Assembly (NCBI GenBank): GCA_964647705.1
Contig: CAZYIW010000027.1
Coordinates: 1-16,932, forward strand
Direction of reading: 5' to 3'
DNA from: CAZYIW01 sp964647705
GTDB lineage: Bacteria > Pseudomonadota > Gammaproteobacteria > PS1 > Pseudothioglobaceae
DNA: 16,932 nt
Below are positions 1 to 7,812 of this stretch, in pieces (position 1 is the first letter of the stretch; the number at the start of each line of letters is the position of its first letter). The notes below the pieces were generated by a model, which saw only the letters and a program-made list of their open reading frames with translations, was not told the origin of the DNA and did no database searches. A program made the position numbers and the translations under genes.

Positions 1-2166
1 CAAGCCAATGGTTTACTGCCTGCAGATGAAGCTTTTGTTTTTAAGGCAAGTGTAGTTAACGATAAGATTCACCTTAATTGGAAAATTGCACAGGGCTATT
101 ACCTCTACAAAGAAAAAATCAAAATTGTTGCGGATTTTTCTGAGCAATTAGGCACAGCAAAATTTCCAAAAGCCAAAATAAAAAACGATGAGTTTTTTGG
201 CAAAATTGGCGTCTACCGTAACCAAGCCACCGTAACTGTTCCAATTTTAAAAGGCAATGCTAAGTCAATTCAGCTTAGCGTTACCTATCAAGGCTGTGCC
301 GACTTGGGCGTGTGTTATCCGCCTATTACCAAGTCAGCAATCTTAGATGTCAGCGCCGCTCGTCCAGCTTCAGTGGTTGACTCAGCATTGGACATGTTCT
401 CTAAAGTTAAACAAGATGCAAGATCCGTGGTTGATACGATTATGCCCGTCTCGGGCGAACCTCTGCCGGTAGATGAAGCATTTAAATTCGAAGCTTTTGC
501 TAAAAACAGCTCCACCTTAACAGTCCTTTGGAATATACACACTGATTATTATCTATATCACGATAAATTTTTCTTTGACATACAAGGTGCTGATATTAGC
601 GAAGTTGTGATTCCTAAAGGCAAGGTTAAAGACGACCCGCTGTTCGGTAAAACCGAAATACACAAAGGCGCGCTAAGTATCAACTTACCTCTAAAAAATA
701 TCTCTTCTCAAAGTGTAAAACTCACTGCCAAATATCAAGGCTGTTGGGAAGGCGGGGTATGTTATCCGCCGGTTGAGAAAAATATCAGCGTGGTGTTGCC
801 TATTCAAGAATCTGGCTTTTCAAATACCGCCGATAATGGTGATACAAATGATAACGGTGTAAACAGTAGTGATTTAAATGAGGCTGAGGCCAAGATTTTT
901 GACCTTTTAAATCAAGGCAATGTGCTTTGGGTAATTGGCACTTTCTTTGTTATCGGTCTTGGTCTTTCGCTCACACCTTGCGTGTTCCCAATGATTCCAA
1001 TTCTCTCAGGCATTATCGTTGGACAAAAAGATGTCACCCACAAAAAAGCGTTGATTATGTCAATTGTGTTTGTATTGGCTATGAGTGTTACTTATGCCAT
1101 TGCAGGCGTTTTAGCAGGGCATTTCGGCTCTAACTTACAGGCCGCATTGCAAACGCCTTGGGTGTTGGTGTTGTTTAGTTTGATTTTTGTTGCTTTGGCG
1201 TTTTCAATGTTTGGTTTTTATGAGATTCAACTGCCTTCTGGCTTACAAACCAAAATTACCAACATGAGCAATAAACAAGAAGGTGGGCACCTTGTTGGTG
1301 TTGCTATTATGGGTTTTTTATCAGCGCTGATTGTAGGTCCGTGTGTAGCTCCGCCATTGGCCGTGGCACTGATGTATATTGGACAAACAGGTGATGCTCT
1401 TTTGGGCGGTGTTTCGCTCTTTGTCATGAGCCTAGGTATGGGCGTGCCATTGCTTGTTGTGGGTTCTGGCGTTAGCAAGCTTCCAAGAGCTGGTGGGTGG
1501 ATGGATAACGTTAAATATGTTTTTGGTGTCATGATGCTGGGTGTGGCAATCTACTTTATGGAGCGAATCTTGCCTGAGCTGGCTGTCTTGGCGCTTTGGG
1601 CATTACTGCTTACAGTTTCGCCTATTGCGCTAGGTGTTTTGAATAAACTCACAGACACGCCGAGTGTTTGGGCGCGTATTTTCAAAGCCTTAGGGTTGAT
1701 AGTGCTAGGTTATGGCATTCTGCTTTGGGGCTTAGTCGCTAGAGGTGGTGGCGATATGATGGCACCTCTCAAAGGCTGGGGCGCTGGCTCACATGCTGAA
1801 GCTGTGCATATTCAGTTTGAACAAATCAAAACCACGAAAGATTTAGACAGCTTTTTAGACAAATCAAAACAAACCGAGCAAATCGTGATGCTCGATTTCT
1901 ATGCCGACTGGTGTATCTATTGTAAGGGCATAGAAAAAAATGTCTTTGGTAATCCTGAGGTGGTTGAAAAAACCAAAAACATGATTGCCCTTCAAGTGGA
2001 TATTACCGAAATGAACGCTAACGACAAAGCTTTAATTGACAGGCTTGGTGTGCCTAATCCACCAGTGATATTATTTTTCAAAAATGGTATTGAGGTTCGC
2101 TCTCAGCGTATCGTTGGCGACATCAACGCACAGGGTTTTTTAGAACGCTTTAACAAAGTTCAATAG
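1..2166 (+). CDS. dsbD: Thiol:disulfide interchange protein DsbD, 5'-truncated, with two tandem alpha domains
   Basis: DsbD carries electrons from cytoplasmic thioredoxin across the inner membrane to periplasmic partners such as DsbC and the cytochrome c maturation thiol proteins. The frame is open from base 1, so the start codon and signal peptide lie upstream; 721 residues are visible. Alpha copy 1 (about 5-117) has the pair C99-x5-C105 in YQGCADLGVCYPP. Alpha copy 2 (about 153-269) has C248-x5-C254 in YQGCWEGGVCYPP. An Asn/Asp-rich linker follows. The polytopic membrane domain (about 307-580) carries C327 in LTPCVFP and C448 in VGPCVAPP, the expected redox pair. The C-terminal thioredoxin-like gamma domain has WCIYC (C638, C641). 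All catalytic cysteines are intact. The duplicated alpha domain is the odd feature, since E. coli DsbD has one. A TTG at 304 lies inside alpha copy 1 and is not a plausible start. Identification is secure. Confidence 0.95.
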   Translation, partial: QANGLLPADEAFVFKASVVNDKIHLNWKIAQGYYLYKEKIKIVADFSEQLGTAKFPKAKIKNDEFFGKIGVYRNQATVTVPILKGNAKSIQLSVTYQGCADLGVCYPPITKSAILDVSAARPASVVDSALDMFSKVKQDARSVVDTIMPVSGEPLPVDEAFKFEAFAKNSSTLTVLWNIHTDYYLYHDKFFFDIQGADISEVVIPKGKVKDDPLFGKTEIHKGALSINLPLKNISSQSVKLTAKYQGCWEGGVCYPPVEKNISVVLPIQESGFSNTADNGDTNDNGVNSSDLNEAEAKIFDLLNQGNVLWVIGTFFVIGLGLSLTPCVFPMIPILSGIIVGQKDVTHKKALIMSIVFVLAMSVTYAIAGVLAGHFGSNLQAALQTPWVLVLFSLIFVALAFSMFGFYEIQLPSGLQTKITNMSNKQEGGHLVGVAIMGFLSALIVGPCVAPPLAVALMYIGQTGDALLGGVSLFVMSLGMGVPLLVVGSGVSKLPRAGGWMDNVKYVFGVMMLGVAIYFMERILPELAVLALWALLLTVSPIALGVLNKLTDTPSVWARIFKALGLIVLGYGILLWGLVARGGGDMMAPLKGWGAGSHAEAVHIQFEQIKTTKDLDSFLDKSKQTEQIVMLDFYADWCIYCKGIEKNVFGNPEVVEKTKNMIALQVDITEMNANDKALIDRLGVPNPPVILFFKNGIEVRSQRIVGDINAQGFLERFNKVQ

Positions 2167-2220
2167 CATCAAACTCACAGATAAAGTGCCGATAAAATCA
2201 CCGATTGCGCGCTATCTTGG

Positions 2221-2229
2221 TGGTAAAAT
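2221..2229 (+). promoter_or_regulatory. Possible extended -10 element upstream of aroQ
   Basis: The 92-base gap between dsbD and aroQ contains TGGTAAAAT (TGn at 2221-2223, hexamer TAAAAT at 2224-2229), about 30 bases before the aroQ start. No good -35 hexamer is seen at 16-18 bases. No hairpin with a T-run ends dsbD in this gap, so read-through from dsbD is equally possible. Confidence 0.3.
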
Positions 2230-2258
2230 TTGGTTTTATTTATCTTTAATTGGTACTT

Positions 2259-2702
2259 ATGTCAGACATTTTGTTGCTCAATGGGCCCAACCTTAACTTA
2301 CTAGGCACAAGAGAGCCAGATCAGTACGGCGTAGAAACGCTGGAAAACATAATTGAAAATTTGGAAAATATAGCCAAACAAGCCGGCGTTAGTTTGACGC
2401 ACCATCAAGACAACTCTGAAGCTGGGCTGATTGAAGCGATCCACCTGGCACAACAAAATAAAACACGCTATATTATTATCAACCCCGCTGCATTTACCCA
2501 CACTTCAGTGGCTTTAAGGGATGCCATGTTGGCGGTTGATATCCCGTTTACCGAGGTGCATTTGTCAAACGTATACAAACGTGAGGATTTTCGCTCGCAT
2601 TCTTATTTCTCAGACATTGCTCAAGGTGTAATTTCTGGCTTTGGCGCACAAGGCTATGAATTTGCTATAAACGCTGCAATCAAACACATTCGTTCTAATT
2701 AG
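2259..2702 (+). CDS. aroQ: 3-dehydroquinate dehydratase, type II
   Basis: AroQ catalyses the third step of the shikimate pathway, dehydrating 3-dehydroquinate to 3-dehydroshikimate, in the cytoplasm as a dodecamer. The 147-residue protein starts with the family signature ILLLNGPNLNLLGTREPDQYG, which holds the catalytic Tyr of the mobile lid. It continues with IIINPAAFTHTSVALRDA and FTEVHLSNVYKREDFR, the substrate-binding His/Ser/Asn segments. The length is typical. I chose ATG 2259 because the product then begins MSDILLLNGPN like its relatives. A TTG nine bases upstream is in frame but adds nothing conserved. No clear Shine-Dalgarno sequence precedes it. accB follows after 14 bases, and aroQ-accB-accC is a well-known gammaproteobacterial order, so the three genes are probably co-transcribed. 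Confidence 0.95.
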   Translation: MSDILLLNGPNLNLLGTREPDQYGVETLENIIENLENIAKQAGVSLTHHQDNSEAGLIEAIHLAQQNKTRYIIINPAAFTHTSVALRDAMLAVDIPFTEVHLSNVYKREDFRSHSYFSDIAQGVISGFGAQGYEFAINAAIKHIRSN

Positions 2703-2716
2703 CACAGGAGGGTTAT

Positions 2717-3166
2717 ATGGACATACGCAAAGTTAAAAAGCTCATGGAGTTGTTGGAAAGCTCTGGTATGGCGGAAATTGAAATTGTTGAAGGTGAAGAG
2801 TCGGTTCGTATCTCTCGTTATGGAGATGCGAGTGCACCCGCACCGGTATCTGTAGCGCCTGTTCCAGTTGTATCCGCACCAGTAACACCCCCCGCAGAAA
2901 GTGCAATTGAGCCCAGCGCTTCAAGCGCCAATGGCCATCCTATTACTTCTCCCATGGTGGGCACATTTTATGCGGCTGCCTCACCCACCTCTGAGACTTT
3001 TGTTAAAGTTGGTCAACATGTCAATCAAGGTGATACGGTTTGTATTATTGAAGCCATGAAGATTATGAATCAAATTGAAGCCGACCAATCTGGAACCGTT
3101 ATAGAAATCTTATGTAATGACGGTGATGCGGTTGAATTTGGTCAAACACTGATAGTTATAGAATGA
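2717..3166 (+). CDS. accB: Biotin carboxyl carrier protein of acetyl-CoA carboxylase
   Basis: AccB carries the biotin that is carboxylated by AccC and then gives its carboxyl group to acetyl-CoA, the first committed step of fatty-acid synthesis. The protein has 149 residues. An N-terminal segment (MDIRKVKKLMELLESSGMAEIEIVEGEESVRISR) matches the family. An Ala/Pro/Ser-rich flexible linker follows (about 38-75). The C-terminal biotinyl domain has EAMKIMNQIEAD with the biotin-accepting Lys at residue 115. A perfect AGGAGG (2706-2711) lies five bases before ATG 2717, the strongest ribosome-binding site in this operon. The stop overlaps the accC start in ATGA, suggesting translational coupling and balanced subunit production. 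Identification is secure. Confidence 0.97.
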   Translation: MDIRKVKKLMELLESSGMAEIEIVEGEESVRISRYGDASAPAPVSVAPVPVVSAPVTPPAESAIEPSASSANGHPITSPMVGTFYAAASPTSETFVKVGQHVNQGDTVCIIEAMKIMNQIEADQSGTVIEILCNDGDAVEFGQTLIVIE

Positions 3167-4518
3167 ATAAAATTCAAAAAGTTTTGATAGCCAATCGTGG
3201 AGAGATTGCGCTACGAATACTGCGTGCCTGTAAGGAGTTGGGTATTCAAACTGTGGCTGTATATTCAACTGCAGACCAAGACCTAAAGCATGTGCGTTTG
3301 GCTGATGAGGCTGTTTGTATTGGCCCTCATCCGTCGACCCAAAGCTATCTCAACATTCCTGCCATTATCTCAGCCGCTGAAGTAACTCATGCTGATGCCA
3401 TCCACCCAGGCTATGGTTTTTTGTCTGAAAACGCTGACTTTGCTGAACGCGTTGAAGAGAGTGGGTTCATTTTTATAGGCCCAAGAGCTGAAAATATCCG
3501 GATCATGGGTGACAAAGTAGCGGCAATCGAAGCCATGCAAAAATCGGGTGTGCCTTGTGTGCCTGGGTCTGATGGTGCACTTGGGGGTGATGCTATTACC
3601 AACACTCAGCTAGCGCGTGATATTGGTTATCCTATTATTATTAAGGCATCTGGTGGCGGTGGCGGTCGTGGTATGCGCGTGGTGGAAGATGAAAACGAAT
3701 TATTGGGTGCCATTGAGCTAACCAAAACCGAAGCATTGAGCTTTTTCGGCAATGCTGAGGTTTATATGGAAAAATTCTTAACCACACCCAGACATGTGGA
3801 GGTTCAAATCTTGGCTGATGAGCATGGCAATGCCATTCATCTGGGCGAAAGAGACTGCTCAATGCAGCGTCGACATCAAAAGGTTGTTGAAGAGGCGCCC
3901 GCACCAGACATCGACGAGACACTTCGTGTAAAAATTGGTAATATTTGTGCCAAAGCCGCCCAGGCTATTAATTATCGTGGTGCTGGTACATTCGAATTTT
4001 TGTTCGAAAAAGGAGAATTTTATTTTATTGAGATGAATACCCGTGTACAAGTTGAGCATCCAGTTACTGAAATGGTTACAGGGGTAGATATTGTGCGCGA
4101 ACAAATACATATTGCCGGTGGCGAAGTGCTCTCATGTACACAAAACGATATTCACATTAAAGGACATGCTGTGGAATGTCGTATTAATGCAGAAGATCCT
4201 AAAACCTTTATGCCTTCTCCTGGAAAAATTACCCAATATCATGCTGCGGGAGGTCTTGGTGTACGTGTAGATTCACATATTTATAACGGCTATACCGTTC
4301 CACCCCATTACGATTCAATGATTGGCAAAATCATTACTTTTGCTGACACCAGACTGGGCGCTATCATTAAAATGCAAAATGCTTTGGATGAAATGGTGAT
4401 TGATGGTATTAAAACCAATATTTTGTTACAACGCAAAATTATGCAAGACAAAACTTTTCAAAAAGGCGGTGTTAATATTCATTACTTAGAAAAAATGCTT
4501 GGAGATTCAACCCAATGA
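3163..4518 (+). CDS. accC: Biotin carboxylase subunit of acetyl-CoA carboxylase
   Basis: AccC is the ATP-grasp enzyme that carboxylates the biotin on AccB using ATP and bicarbonate. It has 451 residues, close to the 449 of E. coli. The N-terminal domain begins KVLIANRGEIALRILRACKELG. The ATP-binding glycine loop GGGGGRGM follows K161. RDCSMQRRHQKVVEEAPAP (R230, C232, K240) forms the bicarbonate/ATP pocket. E290 and R294 in IEMNTRVQVEHP match the Mg-binding and catalytic residues of the family with an offset of two from E. coli numbering. Both ends overlap their neighbours by four bases (ATGA), with accB upstream and argC downstream. The overlap with argC is the less expected one. No key residue is missing. 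Confidence 0.97.
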   Translation: MNKIQKVLIANRGEIALRILRACKELGIQTVAVYSTADQDLKHVRLADEAVCIGPHPSTQSYLNIPAIISAAEVTHADAIHPGYGFLSENADFAERVEESGFIFIGPRAENIRIMGDKVAAIEAMQKSGVPCVPGSDGALGGDAITNTQLARDIGYPIIIKASGGGGGRGMRVVEDENELLGAIELTKTEALSFFGNAEVYMEKFLTTPRHVEVQILADEHGNAIHLGERDCSMQRRHQKVVEEAPAPDIDETLRVKIGNICAKAAQAINYRGAGTFEFLFEKGEFYFIEMNTRVQVEHPVTEMVTGVDIVREQIHIAGGEVLSCTQNDIHIKGHAVECRINAEDPKTFMPSPGKITQYHAAGGLGVRVDSHIYNGYTVPPHYDSMIGKIITFADTRLGAIIKMQNALDEMVIDGIKTNILLQRKIMQDKTFQKGGVNIHYLEKMLGDSTQ

Positions 4519-5546
4519 TTAAGGCGGGTATTATTGGTGGCACGGGCTATACCGGTGTTGAATTATTGCGTCTGTTATACGGCCACCCTCAAGTTGAGGT
4601 GTTGGCCATTAGCTCTCGCTCACTCGCAGGCGAGCGTGTTGATTCGATTTTTCCATCCTTAGCTGGCAAAAGTGAGCTGTGTTTTTCTCTGCCAGACGAC
4701 CCCCTGCTAGATGAATGTAATGTGGTGTTTTTTGCAACGCCACACGGTGTTGCCATGCAAAGCGCAGGTGCATTTATTGAAAAAGGCATTAAAGTAATTG
4801 ACCTGGGTGCGGATTTTCGTATTAGTGATGCCAAGGTTTGGTCTTCTTATTACGACATGGAACACACACAGGCTGAACTCTTGTCCAACGCGGTTTATGG
4901 CCTGTGCGAAAACAATCGTGAAGCCATTAAAAACGCCACACTTTTGGCCAATCCTGGCTGCTATCCTACTGCTGTGCAATTGGGTCTCAAGCCCTTATTA
5001 GAAAATAAATTAATTGATTCCAACAACATAATTGCCGATTGCAAATCTGGTGTTAGTGGTGCAGGCCGTGGCGCTAATCAAGCCGCTTTGCTTTGTGAGG
5101 CCAGTGAATCTTTTAAAGCTTACGGCGTCGGTGGGCATCGACATTATCCAGAAATTAAACAGGAGCTCGAGCTGATGGCTGGAAAAGAGGTCGGGCTTAC
5201 TTTTGTTCCTCACTTAACGCCTATGATTCGGGGCATTCATGCGACAATTTATGTGGATTTATTAGATGAAAACACTGATGTGATGTCACTATATCTCGAT
5301 GCCTATTCAGAGGAAAGCTTTGTTACAATATTACCTGAAGGCACATGCCCAGAAACGCGAAGCACCAAGGGCGCTAACTTTTGTCAAATTGGTATGCAAA
5401 AAATCGCCGATAGTAACAAGCTGGTGATAATGAGTGTGATCGATAACTTGGTTAAGGGCGCCTCTGGTCAGGCCGTACAAAATATGAATATCATGTTTGG
5501 ACTTAATGAAGATCAGGGCTTGACGCAAATAGGCTTGTTGCCTTAA
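4515..5546 (+). CDS. argC: N-acetyl-gamma-glutamyl-phosphate reductase
   Basis: ArgC is the NADPH-dependent reductase that turns N-acetylglutamyl phosphate into the semialdehyde, the third step of arginine synthesis. The 343-residue protein opens with the nucleotide-binding motif GIIGGTGYTGVELLRLL. FFATPHGVAM follows, then the catalytic Cys149 in LANPGCYPTA and the conserved GGHRHYPEI with H208, which is likely to take part in acid-base catalysis. The C-terminal part (NLVKGASGQAVQNMNIMFGL) is typical. Its ATG sits inside the accC stop (ATGA), so it is probably translated by coupling to accC. No other arginine gene is in the window. An arginine gene inside an acc/erpA/citrate synthase run is unusual compared with enterobacteria. 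No defect is seen. Confidence 0.96.
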   Translation: MIKAGIIGGTGYTGVELLRLLYGHPQVEVLAISSRSLAGERVDSIFPSLAGKSELCFSLPDDPLLDECNVVFFATPHGVAMQSAGAFIEKGIKVIDLGADFRISDAKVWSSYYDMEHTQAELLSNAVYGLCENNREAIKNATLLANPGCYPTAVQLGLKPLLENKLIDSNNIIADCKSGVSGAGRGANQAALLCEASESFKAYGVGGHRHYPEIKQELELMAGKEVGLTFVPHLTPMIRGIHATIYVDLLDENTDVMSLYLDAYSEESFVTILPEGTCPETRSTKGANFCQIGMQKIADSNKLVIMSVIDNLVKGASGQAVQNMNIMFGLNEDQGLTQIGLLP

Positions 5547-5563
5547 CTTTGGAATATGCTGAT

Positions 5564-5917
5564 ATGGAAACACTACAAGAACTTGAAAGGGGTGATATTA
5601 TTTTTAGCGACAATGCCGCTAAAAAGGTGTCTGATTTAATTAAAGAAGAAAAAAACGATCAACTGAAACTGCGTGTGTATATTACTGGTGGAGGCTGTTC
5701 TGGCTTTTCCTACGGCTTCACCTTTGATGACAAATATAAAGAAGGTGACAGTGGTGTGGTTAAAGACGGTGTTGAGCTGGTGGTCGATCCAATGAGTTAT
5801 CAATATCTGGTTGGCGCCACTGTGGATTATTTAGAGGACCTTCAAGGCTCTCGGTTTATTATTCACAATCCTAACGCCAAAACCACCTGTGGTTGTGGCT
5901 CGTCGTTTTCAGTTTAG
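5564..5917 (+). CDS. erpA: Fe-S cluster insertion protein ErpA (A-type carrier)
   Basis: ErpA accepts Fe-S clusters from the scaffold and delivers them to apo-targets; in E. coli it is essential for isoprenoid synthesis and respiration. With ATG 5564 the product has 117 residues, near the 114 of E. coli ErpA. It carries RVYITGGGCSGFSYGFTFDD, then VVDPMSYQYLVGATVDY and NPNAKTTCGCGSSFSV. The three ligand cysteines are C45, C109 and C111. The GFxYGFTFDD and SSFSV segments point to ErpA rather than IscA or SufA. A TTG at 5549 would add five non-conserved residues and is not preferred. It lies 17 bases after argC with only a weak GGA upstream, and is followed after 16 bases by a citrate synthase gene. 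Confidence 0.95.
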   Translation: METLQELERGDIIFSDNAAKKVSDLIKEEKNDQLKLRVYITGGGCSGFSYGFTFDDKYKEGDSGVVKDGVELVVDPMSYQYLVGATVDYLEDLQGSRFIIHNPNAKTTCGCGSSFSV

Positions 5918-5933
5918 CTCATAAGGGGGTGTT

Positions 5934-7067
5934 ATGGAATATATACCGGGTTTAGCAGGGGTTCCTGCCACAGAGTCAGCAATTTCATCAATCGACGGTG
6001 AAAAAGGCATTCTGGCCTATCGTGGATATTCAATTGATGACTTGGTCAAACACTCTTCTTTTGAAGAAGTGGCCATGTTGCTTCGAGACGGAGAATTGCC
6101 TTCTCAACAAGCATTGGAGGATTTTAAACATGTGCTCCATAAACGATACGAGGTTAAACGCAATATTCGACACATGATGTGGTCAATACCTTGCAACGGC
6201 CACCCAATGGATGTCTTACAAACCGCCATTGCAGCAATGGCAACATTTTATCCCGATGCCGGTGCAAAAAATCCAGATTCTGACTACACACAAAGCGCGT
6301 TAACAAAAATTATTGCCAATATGAGCACCTTGGTTGCTATGTGGGCTCGAATCAGCGCTGGTTATGACCCTATCCCGCCTGGCAATAGCATGTCTTATGC
6401 GGAAAACTTTTTAACCATGTCTTTTGGTGAACAGCCCGATGAGTTGCTTGTCAAACTCTTTGATGCCTGTTTGATTATGCATGCAGAACACACTATTAAT
6501 GCGTCGACTTTTTCGGCAATGGTTACTGCTTCAACATTGGCCAATCCTTTTGCTTCGGTCTCTGCAGCGGTTGGCACCTTGGCCGGTTCGCTTCATGGTG
6601 GCGCTAACGAAGACGTGCTCAATATGCTTGACGAGATTGGCGAGCCTAAAAAAGCACGCGCTTATATTGAAAACAGGCTTAAGAACAAACAAGTTATCTG
6701 GGGAATGGGTCACCGTGAATATTCAGTGAAAGATCCACGTGCCAAGATTCTTCAGTCAATGATTGAAGACTACATTGATAAAACCAACATGAAACTTTCA
6801 AAAAGGTTTGAAACCGCGCTTGAGGTGGAGCGCATTTGTGATGAGCTTTTATCACACAAGGGCGTCTATCCAAACGTTGATTTTTATTCCGGCATTTTGT
6901 ACCGAGAAATTTTCAAGATTCCACGCAAGCATTTCACCCCAATTTTTGCTATGGCAAGGTCGGCTGGCTGGGTTGCACACTGGCATGAACAAGTGGGGCA
7001 TAATCGAATCTTCCGACCAACACAAATATACGTAGGAAAGGATTTTAGAAACTATCCTAAAAAATGA
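5934..7067 (+). CDS. gltA: Citrate synthase (short, dimeric CitZ-like type)
   Basis: The enzyme condenses oxaloacetate with acetyl-CoA to give citrate, the entry into the TCA cycle. The protein has 377 residues. Catalytic residues are visible: H221 in GSLHGGANEDV, H260 in WGMGHREYSVKDPR and D316 in PNVDFYSG. It begins GLAGVPATESAISSIDGEKGILAYRGYSIDDL, lacking the long N-terminal domain of the hexameric, NADH-inhibited E. coli enzyme, so it belongs to the short class shared with Bacillus CitZ and 2-methylcitrate synthase. A methylcitrate role cannot be excluded by sequence alone, but no prpB, prpC or prpD neighbours are present. A strong AAGGGGGT (5923-5930) precedes ATG 5934. The stop overlaps ubiE by four bases. 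The symbol is given by function; citZ would also fit. Confidence 0.88.
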   Translation: MEYIPGLAGVPATESAISSIDGEKGILAYRGYSIDDLVKHSSFEEVAMLLRDGELPSQQALEDFKHVLHKRYEVKRNIRHMMWSIPCNGHPMDVLQTAIAAMATFYPDAGAKNPDSDYTQSALTKIIANMSTLVAMWARISAGYDPIPPGNSMSYAENFLTMSFGEQPDELLVKLFDACLIMHAEHTINASTFSAMVTASTLANPFASVSAAVGTLAGSLHGGANEDVLNMLDEIGEPKKARAYIENRLKNKQVIWGMGHREYSVKDPRAKILQSMIEDYIDKTNMKLSKRFETALEVERICDELLSHKGVYPNVDFYSGILYREIFKIPRKHFTPIFAMARSAGWVAHWHEQVGHNRIFRPTQIYVGKDFRNYPKK

Positions 7068-7804
7068 ATAAAACCACACACTTTGGATTTAAAGACGTGC
7101 CTACTGAAACCAAGCAAGGCTTGGTAAGAGATGTTTTTGATTCTGTTGCCAGTAAATATGATCTGATGAATGATGTCATGTCCTTTGGCACGCACCGCCT
7201 TTGGAAACGTTATACAATCGCTGCCTCAAATGTAGAGCCTGGTAACAAGGTCTTAGACATTGCGGGCGGAACTGGAGATCTGGCGGCTACTTTTAGAAAG
7301 AAAATGGGCGACAAGGGCCAAGTTATTCTTTCTGACATTAACGCTGCCATGCTATCTGAAGGGCGAAAAAAACTCATTAATCAGGGCGTTGTGGGCGTGG
7401 ACTTTGTTCAACTTAACGCCGAAGCACTGCCTTTTGATAACAACACATTTGACTGTGTTTCCATTGCCTTTGGTCTACGTAATGTGACTGACAAGGATCA
7501 GGCCTTAAGGGAGATTTTTCGTGTAATAAAACCGGGCGGTTGTTTGTTAATATTGGAGTTTTCCAAAACCGATAATGCGCTGTTAGAACAAGCTTATGAT
7601 TTTTACTCCTTTAGTATTATTCCTAAGCTTGGTGGGTTGATTGCCAATGATGAAGGTTCATACCAATATTTAGCAGAATCTATACGCAAACACCCCGATC
7701 AAGAAACACTCAAAGACATGGTTCTTGGGGCGGGTTTTGATTTTTGCGAATACCATAACATCAGTGGTGGTATCGTTGCCCTGCATAAGGGCATCAAGCT
7801 TTAA
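7064..7804 (+). CDS. ubiE: Ubiquinone/menaquinone biosynthesis C-methyltransferase
   Basis: UbiE is a SAM-dependent methyltransferase that C-methylates the benzoquinol ring during ubiquinone synthesis (and demethylmenaquinone where menaquinone is made). It has 246 residues, close to the 251 of E. coli. The N-terminal part (FDSVASKYDLMNDVMSFGTHRLWKR) and the SAM motif VLDIAGGTGDLA (from residue 63) are family signatures. FDCVSIAFGLRNVTDKDQAL and FSIIPKLGGLIANDEGSYQYLAESIRKHPDQ follow as expected. Its ATG overlaps the citrate synthase stop in ATGA. It leads ubiJ and ubiB, the conserved proteobacterial quinone cluster. No other menaquinone gene is present, so ubiquinone is the more likely product. 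Confidence 0.95.
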   Translation: MNKTTHFGFKDVPTETKQGLVRDVFDSVASKYDLMNDVMSFGTHRLWKRYTIAASNVEPGNKVLDIAGGTGDLAATFRKKMGDKGQVILSDINAAMLSEGRKKLINQGVVGVDFVQLNAEALPFDNNTFDCVSIAFGLRNVTDKDQALREIFRVIKPGGCLLILEFSKTDNALLEQAYDFYSFSIIPKLGGLIANDEGSYQYLAESIRKHPDQETLKDMVLGAGFDFCEYHNISGGIVALHKGIKL

Positions 7805-7812
7805 CTGTTCTC

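Noticed and set aside
1227..1532. Minus-strand open frame of 101 codons opposite dsbD
   Set aside because: It lies wholly inside the DsbD membrane domain, which is clearly coding on the + strand, and its product resembles no known family.
2250..2258. Upstream TTG start for aroQ
   Set aside because: It would add three non-conserved residues and has no better ribosome-binding site than ATG 2259.
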